NCBI GenBank assembly: GCA_002437405.1
Contig: DJPO01000104.1
Location: forward strand, 1-8,137
Reading direction: 5' to 3'
Origin: Opitutia bacterium UBA6410
GTDB taxonomy: Bacteria > Verrucomicrobiota > Verrucomicrobiia > Opitutales > Intestinicryptomonadaceae
DNA length: 8,137 nt
How positions within the stretch are numbered: the stretch's first letter is position 1; every line of letters begins with the position of its first letter. Positions 1 to 5,505 of the stretch are shown in pieces. Below the pieces are notes generated by a model. That model saw only the letters and a program-made list of their open reading frames with translations. It did not search any database and was not told the DNA's origin. The translations under genes were made by a program, and so were the position numbers.

Positions 1-38
1 CAAGCCTGATTTCACGCGCCCAGAAAAACGTGGGCTAC

Positions 39-1925
39 CTACAAACTCTCCACATAAGCTTGGAGGTCTTGGAGGTCGTCGTCGGTTAGCGATTGGGTGT
101 CTCCATGTCGATTCTCCGCATTGTGATACTTGAACATGTCGAATATCGTTTTTGCCCTTCCGTCGTAAAGATACGGCGCTGTTCTCCAGACTTCCCTCAA
201 CGTCGGCGTGTCGAATTTGAACCCTTTGTACTCGTTTAGCCCCGACCCTACGTCGTGCCGCTTCATATCCGTGTAAAATTCTCCCGAATGGCACACCGAA
301 CATTTCGCCTGCTCGAAAATTATCATGCCCCTTTGCGCCGCGTCCGACAACTCCCCGTTCTCCAAGTGCGGACTCTCAACAGGGCGCAGCGAGGAAAGAT
401 ACTTGTCTATTGCCTTTGAATCAGCCTCGGGGCGGCGCGTAAATTGAATGAACCTTATCCCGCGCCTTACCGCCACATTCGCGTTTTTGCGCACTGCCGT
501 TATCATCGACGGCGGCGTGAAGTGCGCGAACAACATCGACTTCGACTGCTTGGGATTGCCTATCCCGTCGTTCAGTAAGTCCCAATTCAGACCGTCCGAG
601 CGCACCTCCGTGTGGCAGGTCGTGCACGATAGCCATTGCTGGAAACAAAGGCGCGCATCGTGGAAATATAGGTCGCCCTTTCTGACTTCGTTCAGCGTTT
701 CGTTGCCGCCTATCCCGATTTTCCGCACGCTTAGCTTTTCGAGGTCGATTTCCGCCAAAACGTCCGAATAATACAGCCCCACATACGCGTGTTTGTCGTC
801 CGCCGCCAAGTGGCGCGGCGCGTATCCGAGAGTGTCGACTCGCTTTCTGATGTTCGACAAAAACGCCAAGTCGTTGCAGATTTCTTCGCGGACTTTTGCG
901 GCGTCGGGGTTGGCGGCGTATTTTGCCTCTATGCGTTTTTCAAGGGCGGGACGGTCGATTACGCTCACCTCGTGAGTCCCAGAATGGGCGACAATTAGCT
1001 TCGAGCCGTCGGGCGTGAATGCTATTCCGTACGGATTTGCCGCGCCCAACTCGATGTCGTCCAAAAGGAACGTGGCGCGGAGGGTGTCGGACTTCGGGTC
1101 TATGATGCTCACGGCGTTCGTGCTAATCCAGCCGCGCTCGACTTGGCTTGTCGGGACGTTGAACCGCCCGACGACGTGGGTTAAATACAAAAATTTTCCG
1201 TCGGGCGACAAAACGATTTCCTCCGCGTTAATCGAGCCGTTGGGCAGGTCGATTTTCGCAACGGGCGCGAGCGTTTTTGCGTCGAGCACCGAGACCGCCG
1301 CGGCGATGTTTTCCTCGTAGAGTCCGCCCTTTGCTTCGGGGAGTTGGTTTAGCGCGTAGAGTTTTTTGCCGTCGGGGGAGAGGGCGAGCGAAAACGGTTC
1401 GCGGACGGTTTTTCCATTTGCGGTTTCGGCGAGCGTTTTGGCGTCAAAGGCGCGGACGAGATTTTCAAATTGGTTTGCCAGATAAACTGTTTTGCCGTCG
1501 CGCGAGAGAATCGGGGCGCGCGGCATATGTCCTGCGGGGGCGGATTTGCGAATTTCCCCGCTTTGTGTGTCGATTTTCAGAATTTTGCCTTTCGGGGCGC
1601 AAATCGGGACATAGGCGGTTTTGCCGTCCGCCGAGACCGCGACGCCCGCAGGGTGTCCGCCCAGTTGTATGCGTTTCGAAACTTTTTTGTCGGGCGAAAG
1701 CAGAAGAAGTTCGTCGCCCGTGCGGCAGGTGATTGCAAGTCCGCCGTCTGGGGTGGCGACAACGAAGTCGGGGCTTAGGTATTTTTCGCCGTAATCGGGT
1801 ATGTCGGAGTACACGGCGGGGTTGTTCGACGGCGCAATTTCCGCCGCAAAGCTCCCGAAAATTTGCCCGCCGAGAACCGCTGCGGCGGCGATTAGGATTG
1901 TTCGCTTCATATATTCTGATTTCAT
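39..1925 (-). CDS. Exported YVTN beta-propeller / dihaem cytochrome c protein (MauG/CCP-like C-terminus)
   Basis: A 628-residue protein. Residues 6-28 look like a Sec signal peptide: basic MKR, then a hydrophobic stretch, then a probable signal-peptidase site near SFAAE. About seven propeller repeats follow between residues 52 and 407, marked by recurring 'SPDGKxLY' strands (for example 181-190 and 240-248) and 'VSVLD/VSIID' strands. The C-terminal part carries two haem c sites, C434-TTC-H438 and C542-SVC-H546, and the block APYLYDGR (583-590) typical of the MauG/cytochrome c peroxidase superfamily. Such proteins act in the periplasm and need cytochrome c maturation machinery. The substrate cannot be read from sequence; peroxidase, electron-transfer or oxidative modification roles are all possible. 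M6 (codon 1908-1910) is the likelier true start because it gives a cleaner signal peptide and a longer leader from the candidate promoter. The gene diverges from purA and is probably its own transcription unit. Confident on family, unsure of reaction. Confidence 0.88.
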   Translation of the reverse strand: MKSEYMKRTILIAAAAVLGGQIFGSFAAEIAPSNNPAVYSDIPDYGEKYLSPDFVVATPDGGLAITCRTGDELLLLSPDKKVSKRIQLGGHPAGVAVSADGKTAYVPICAPKGKILKIDTQSGEIRKSAPAGHMPRAPILSRDGKTVYLANQFENLVRAFDAKTLAETANGKTVREPFSLALSPDGKKLYALNQLPEAKGGLYEENIAAAVSVLDAKTLAPVAKIDLPNGSINAEEIVLSPDGKFLYLTHVVGRFNVPTSQVERGWISTNAVSIIDPKSDTLRATFLLDDIELGAANPYGIAFTPDGSKLIVAHSGTHEVSVIDRPALEKRIEAKYAANPDAAKVREEICNDLAFLSNIRKRVDTLGYAPRHLAADDKHAYVGLYYSDVLAEIDLEKLSVRKIGIGGNETLNEVRKGDLYFHDARLCFQQWLSCTTCHTEVRSDGLNWDLLNDGIGNPKQSKSMLFAHFTPPSMITAVRKNANVAVRRGIRFIQFTRRPEADSKAIDKYLSSLRPVESPHLENGELSDAAQRGMIIFEQAKCSVCHSGEFYTDMKRHDVGSGLNEYKGFKFDTPTLREVWRTAPYLYDGRAKTIFDMFKYHNAENRHGDTQSLTDDDLQDLQAYVESL

Positions 1926-1939
1926 CGCGTTGCCTGTTT

Positions 1940-1968
1940 AATATTTAGCATAGAATTTTACGGGTCAA
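1940..1968 (-). promoter_or_regulatory. Candidate sigma70-type promoter for the cytochrome gene
   Basis: Read on the minus strand, TTGACC (1968-1963, five of six to the -35 consensus) is followed after exactly 17 bases by AATATT (1945-1940, four of six to the -10 consensus). Transcription would begin near 1933. That leaves only about 8 bases before the first ATG (1925) but about 23 before the second ATG (1910), which favours the second start. Found by eye; no other support. Confidence 0.4.
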
Positions 1969-2037
1969 ACAAAATTTTGAATTAAAATCGTGCGGAATCG
2001 GGAAAAAATTGTTGTAAAAATTTCGGGAAAGTGCAAG

Positions 2038-2072
2038 TTATAGGGTTTTGCCTCAAATATTATAGGGATAAT
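2038..2072 (+). promoter_or_regulatory. Weak promoter candidates and short direct repeat ahead of purA
   Basis: This AT-rich stretch contains TATTAT (2058-2063) and GATAAT (2067-2072), each five of six to a -10 box, but neither has a recognisable -35 box at normal spacing. The octamer TTATAGGG occurs twice, at 2038-2045 and 2060-2067, 22 bp apart (about two helical turns), so a protein-binding pair is conceivable. If either -10 is used, the purA leader would be only about 5-15 bases. No clear Shine-Dalgarno sequence precedes the purA ATG; the nearest purines are TAAAG. The rest of the 1926-2083 gap shows only A/T tracts. Confidence 0.25.
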
Positions 2073-2083
2073 TTTTTAAAGCA

Positions 2084-3631
2084 ATGATTACGGAATTCAA
2101 AAGTCAGTTGATAGCCGACGTCGGCATAAGCATGGGCGACGAAGGCAAAGGGCGTCTCGTCTACGAAATCATAGACGAACTAAAGGCCGAAACAGGCAGA
2201 AAAGACATCGCCGCGATAGTTATAAAAGTCAACGGCGGCGCAAATTCCGGGCACACCGCTGGCGGAATCAAGCTCAACCTGCTGCCCGCGGGCGTAATCG
2301 AAAACGATGTCCAGACGCTCGCAATCGGCAGCGGCGTTGTCGCCGACCCCCGCAAATTCATCTGGGAGGGCGAACCGCTCGAAAAGCGCGGCTACAAGAT
2401 TTTCAACCGCCTGCTCATCGACGAACGCACGATGGTAAGCGACCTCGGGCACAGACTGCTCGACTTGGCGTGGGAAAACTACCGCGTCAACAAGCTCCAC
2501 GAAGAGCCGCGCGGCTCGACGGGCAGGGGCATCACGCCCTCGTATGCGGACGAAGTGGGGCAATTCCAAATCCAGTACGCGGATTTCCTCGGCGACCGCG
2601 AAAAGTTCGCCAAGAAGCTCTCCGCAAAGCTCCAGCGCGCGTGCGACACCATAAAATACGTCTGCGGCGTTTCCGAAGCCGACTGGGACGGATTCTTCGA
2701 CACCCTCACGCGCGCCGAAATCCGCGCAAACGGCGACGCGATTAAGGACGGAGTCTTCGCGGAATCGGAATTCGATTTCCACCCCTTCAAAGGCGCAAAG
2801 GCGTTCGAATTGAACGTCGAAAAAATCGTCGACTGCTATTGGAACGCGGGGCAAAAGCTCGCAAAGAACGTCGGCGACGTTCGCAAGGCGTGCCTGAAAG
2901 CCATCGCCGAAGACCGCTACATCGTCGGCGAATTCGGACAGTCCTATTGGCTCGACAAACGCCACGGCTTCGCTCCCAATGTCACGGCGTCGCACACGGG
3001 CGTTCCCGAATTCTTCCAAAGCGCGGGTATCCCCGTTATGCCCGTCCACACTATCGGCTGCTGCAAGGCGTACGACACTAAGGTCGGCACGCACGTCTTC
3101 CTCACGCAAATGGACGACGCCCACCCGCTCGCGGTCAAGCTCAAGAAGCTCGAGTTTGGCACAAGCACAGGCCGCCAGCGCATGGTCGGCTGGTTCGACG
3201 CTGTCGAAAAGGGCGATGCGCTCAAATACGGCGGTTACGACGACATCGCAATCAACAAGCTCGACGCGCTTTCCTATTCCGACGGCTGGGTCGAGGGCGG
3301 CGAACTGCTCGTCTGCACAGCCTACCGCGCGCCCGACGGAACTATTTACAGAGGCGTGCCGCGCAACGACTCGCTGCGCAAGACACTCAAGCCCGTCTAT
3401 GCCCAGCTCCCCGGTTGGAGCGAAGACATTTCGGGTGTGCGCAGCTTCGCCGACTTGCCGACAAACGCAAAACGCTATATCGCATTCTGCCTGAAAAGCA
3501 TTGTCGACATCGCTTCTTCCGACGCGCCCTTAAAGAAACTGCCCAATTTGCGATATATAGGGGTAGGGCCGCTTCCGGCGCAAATCATAAAGGACATTCC
3601 GTCCACGGAAGAACTTTTGAAGTTGGCTTAA
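2084..3631 (+). CDS. purA: Adenylosuccinate synthetase, enlarged/divergent form
   Basis: Catalyses GTP-dependent joining of IMP and aspartate to give adenylosuccinate, the first committed step from IMP to AMP, in the cytoplasm. Family landmarks are in order. The N-terminal MGDEGKG loop (18-23) contains the expected catalytic Asp, D19. GGANSGHT (51-58) contains the catalytic His, H57. GSTGRGITPSY (144-154) matches the IMP-binding segment. Q286, L290, D291, H294, G295 and V300-T301 match the E. coli 'EGAQG...DHG...VT' region. TSTGRQR (360-366) matches the loop that binds aspartate and nucleotide. NKLD (391-394) is the guanine-recognition motif. CTAYRAPDG (411-419), LPGWSEDI and IGVGP follow. 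At 515 residues it is well above the roughly 430 usual for bacteria; much of the excess lies between 160 and 282, with a smaller part near 478-490. The first loop reads ISMGDEGKG rather than the usual TQWGDEGKG. The start agrees with the family N-terminus. It lies 30 bp upstream of mcsA on the same strand, probably co-transcribed. A paralogue with altered specificity is possible but less likely. Confidence 0.92.
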   Translation: MITEFKSQLIADVGISMGDEGKGRLVYEIIDELKAETGRKDIAAIVIKVNGGANSGHTAGGIKLNLLPAGVIENDVQTLAIGSGVVADPRKFIWEGEPLEKRGYKIFNRLLIDERTMVSDLGHRLLDLAWENYRVNKLHEEPRGSTGRGITPSYADEVGQFQIQYADFLGDREKFAKKLSAKLQRACDTIKYVCGVSEADWDGFFDTLTRAEIRANGDAIKDGVFAESEFDFHPFKGAKAFELNVEKIVDCYWNAGQKLAKNVGDVRKACLKAIAEDRYIVGEFGQSYWLDKRHGFAPNVTASHTGVPEFFQSAGIPVMPVHTIGCCKAYDTKVGTHVFLTQMDDAHPLAVKLKKLEFGTSTGRQRMVGWFDAVEKGDALKYGGYDDIAINKLDALSYSDGWVEGGELLVCTAYRAPDGTIYRGVPRNDSLRKTLKPVYAQLPGWSEDISGVRSFADLPTNAKRYIAFCLKSIVDIASSDAPLKKLPNLRYIGVGPLPAQIIKDIPSTEELLKLA

Positions 3632-3638
3632 CAAAACA

Positions 3639-3656
3639 GCCTCCACGAAGGGGGGC
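3639..3656 (+). promoter_or_regulatory. mcsA ribosome-binding site within a small potential hairpin
   Basis: The six-G run at 3650-3655 (context AAGGGGGGC) sits 6 bases before the mcsA ATG and is the only strong Shine-Dalgarno-like sequence ahead of a complete gene in this window. GCCTCC (3639-3644) can pair with GGGGGC (3651-3656), with one G-U wobble and a six-base loop, so the ribosome-binding site could be partly masked. Pairing was worked out by eye. Confidence 0.45.
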
Positions 3657-3661
3657 GTAAA

Positions 3662-4333
3662 ATGGCAAACGAATACAAATGCGACATTTGCGGCAAGCCC
3701 GCAACAGTTCATATAACCAAGATTATCGACTCCAAAAAAGTCAAGATACACCTTTGCTCGGAGTGCGCCGAAAAGGCGTCGCTCGACGCTATCGACATTC
3801 CCGCAAAGATTATGCCCAAAATCAAGGAATTTGAACAACAGCTAATCGACGGCGTATCGAAGGCGGCGAAAGTCGGAGTGTGCCCGAATTGCGGCACGAG
3901 CTTTTCGGAAGTCGAGAAGGGCGAGCGTTTCGGCTGCCCCGAGTGCTACGACGCCTTTGCCGAAAAACTGCCCGAATTTCTGACGCAAATGCAGTACGGA
4001 ACTTTGCACGTCGGCAAGACTCCTAAAACGCACGCGGATTCGTCCACCCTCAACCCTCTCGACCTGCTCGGAAAGGCGATTGAAAAAGTCGGACAGCTTT
4101 TCGCCTCGGCGGACGTTCCGCCGCCCGCGTTGAAAATCAAGGTCGACGCCGTTCAGCAGCCCTCCGATTCGCAGCCTTCCGCCGCCCCGCAGAAGTCGGA
4201 CGCCCCCGGAAAGGCGGAAGACGACTGCGAGACTGTCGACGCGCTCCGCGCAAAGCTTGACGAGGCGGTCAAGGAGGAACGCTACGAGGACGCCGCAAAG
4301 TTGCGCGACCGCATAAATTCTCTCGAAAAATAA
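3662..4333 (+). CDS. mcsA: McsA-like zinc-binding UVR-motif protein, activator of McsB
   Basis: In B. subtilis, McsA binds and activates the arginine kinase McsB and takes part in ClpC-dependent proteolysis. This 223-residue protein has four CXXC pairs, C7/C10, C32/C35, C74/C77 and C92/C95, the expected pattern for McsA-type zinc sites. It ends in a UVR motif at about 192-223 (charged helix pair with EERYEDAAKLRDRI), of the kind also found in UvrB, UvrC and the ClpC middle domain. Residues 152-190 form a Pro/Ser/Ala-rich linker and probably account for its being somewhat longer than the roughly 185-residue Bacillus protein. There is no signal peptide or membrane segment, so it is cytoplasmic. 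The start follows a good ribosome-binding site and gives CDICGK immediately. Its stop codon abuts the mcsB ATG, which strongly implies joint expression. The name rests on domain pattern plus the adjacent mcsB and clpC. Confidence 0.9.
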   Translation: MANEYKCDICGKPATVHITKIIDSKKVKIHLCSECAEKASLDAIDIPAKIMPKIKEFEQQLIDGVSKAAKVGVCPNCGTSFSEVEKGERFGCPECYDAFAEKLPEFLTQMQYGTLHVGKTPKTHADSSTLNPLDLLGKAIEKVGQLFASADVPPPALKIKVDAVQQPSDSQPSAAPQKSDAPGKAEDDCETVDALRAKLDEAVKEERYEDAAKLRDRINSLEK

Positions 4334-5380
4334 ATGGATTCAGCCGAACAGAAACGCACTCCCAATTCCGCGATTTTTATCAGCACCCGCATACGCTTGG
4401 CGCGCAATCTCGCGGGGAGGAAGTTTGTGAATTCGCTCGGCGGCGGAGAACTTGCCGAGATTCTCGATTTCTGTCAGGATTCCCTTGCGCGCGTGCGTAA
4501 GCTCTATAATGGACGCTTCATAAAAATGGGCGAGCTGTCTGAGCTGAACCGCAATATGCTCGTCGAGGACAGGCTCGCCAGCCGCGAGCTTGCCGAAAAC
4601 TGCAATTCGCGCGGTTTGTATCTTTCGGCGGACAACTCGTGCGCCGTGATGGTCAACGAGGAAGACCACCTGCGTATCCAGACGTTCTCGAACGGTCTGA
4701 ATTTAACTGGGGCTTTGCGCTCCGCAAACGCCGTCGACGACGGCTTCGAAAAAAACGTCAAATACGCCTTCAGTCCCGTCTTCGGCTATCTGACCGCGTG
4801 CCCGACCAATCTCGGAACGGGCTTGCGGGCTTCGGTTATGATGCACCTGCCCGCGCTCGCGCTCTCGGAGCTTATGGACAAAATCGTGCGCGGACTAAAC
4901 CAGCTGGGGCTTTGCGTGCGCGGCGCGTCGGGCGAAAACAGCGATTCGTACGGCTCGATTTTCCAAATATCGAACCAACAGACGTTGGGAATCTCCGAGG
5001 GCGACATTATAAAAAAGCTGACGAAATTCGTGAAAATCGTCGCGGGTTTCGAGACCAACGCAAGGCTCAAACTCGCGCAGGAGAATCCGAAGCTTCTGGA
5101 GGACAAATTCGCGCGGGCGCGGGCGATTTTGGGCTCGTGCAAGCTAATCGACACGTCCGAGGCGGTTTCGCTGCTCTCGCAGCTGCGCCTGCAGGCGGAT
5201 ATGTCGGCTTCGCCCGATGCGGACGCGTACATCGCCAAAATTGACGAAATGACAACGCGCATAATGCCTTCGCACATACAGACGTATTTCGAAGCCTACG
5301 ACGCCGACACCGCCTCCCGCGACGCAATGCGCGCGACTTTGCTGAACGAATTCGCCAAGGAAAAAACTCCCGAATTTTAA
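4334..5380 (+). CDS. mcsB: Protein-arginine kinase McsB
   Basis: A phosphagen-kinase-fold enzyme that transfers phosphate from ATP to protein arginines, marking proteins for ClpC-ClpP. Conserved blocks are present: STRIRLARN (17-25); NEEDHLRIQ (108-116); CPTNLGTGLRAS (156-167); RGASGEN (196-202); and FQISNQQTLG (210-219). The residues matching B. subtilis E121, C167 and E212 are E110, C156 and E201, all at a constant offset of 11. The C-terminal RDXXRA motif that forms the allosteric phosphoarginine pocket is present as RDAMRA (329-334). These features indicate McsB rather than a creatine or arginine metabolite kinase. Its 348 residues are close to the roughly 363 in Bacillus. The ATG follows the mcsA TAA with no gap (TAAATG) and has no Shine-Dalgarno sequence of its own, so translational coupling to mcsA is likely. 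clpC follows after 125 bp. All key residues seem intact, so an active kinase is expected. Confidence 0.95.
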   Translation: MDSAEQKRTPNSAIFISTRIRLARNLAGRKFVNSLGGGELAEILDFCQDSLARVRKLYNGRFIKMGELSELNRNMLVEDRLASRELAENCNSRGLYLSADNSCAVMVNEEDHLRIQTFSNGLNLTGALRSANAVDDGFEKNVKYAFSPVFGYLTACPTNLGTGLRASVMMHLPALALSELMDKIVRGLNQLGLCVRGASGENSDSYGSIFQISNQQTLGISEGDIIKKLTKFVKIVAGFETNARLKLAQENPKLLEDKFARARAILGSCKLIDTSEAVSLLSQLRLQADMSASPDADAYIAKIDEMTTRIMPSHIQTYFEAYDADTASRDAMRATLLNEFAKEKTPEF

Positions 5381-5505
5381 ATTTTTTCTTTGCGCGAAAA
5401 AAACGGGAACTTTTTCGGAAAGGCGGTTTTAATCCGCCCGCAAAACTCCGATAAACTTCTACAAACAATTTTCAAAATCGGTTCAAAACCGAAACTGATA
5501 CCACA
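5381..5505 (+). promoter_or_regulatory. Non-coding clpC leader with two small inverted repeats
   Basis: This 125-bp gap starts with T- and A-runs just after the mcsB stop. Two inverted repeats are visible. GGCGG (5422-5426) pairs with CCGCC (5434-5438) across a 7-base loop, flanked by CGGA/TCCG (5416-5419 and 5447-5450) that could extend it imperfectly. TCGGTT (5478-5483) pairs with AACCGA (5487-5492) across CAA. The second ends 13 bases before the clpC ATG, where a Shine-Dalgarno sequence would normally lie, and none is visible. Neither repeat is followed by a T-run, so terminator function is unlikely. No CtsR tandem heptads, CIRCE element or convincing -35/-10 pair was found. A clpC-specific promoter or RNA-level control is possible but unproven. 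Confidence 0.35.

Noticed and set aside
18..35. Small inverted repeat just past the cytochrome stop codon (TGGGC 31-35, GCCCA 18-22)
   Set aside because: A 5-bp stem with an 8-base loop and no T-run on the minus strand is too weak to call a terminator.
1277..1732. Plus-strand open frame of 151 codons within the cytochrome gene
   Set aside because: The translation is Arg/Phe/Cys-rich, has no family motif and is the complement of clear propeller coding sequence.
1963..1980. GGTCAAA heptad resembling half a CtsR operator
   Set aside because: CtsR sites need two tandem heptads three bases apart. The second half here reads AATTTTG, and the heptad is better explained as the reverse of the TTGACC -35 box of the cytochrome promoter.
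5422..5438. GGCGG/CCGCC hairpin as a terminator after mcsB
   Set aside because: It has only a 5-bp stem and no following T-run. It is described instead as part of the clpC leader.
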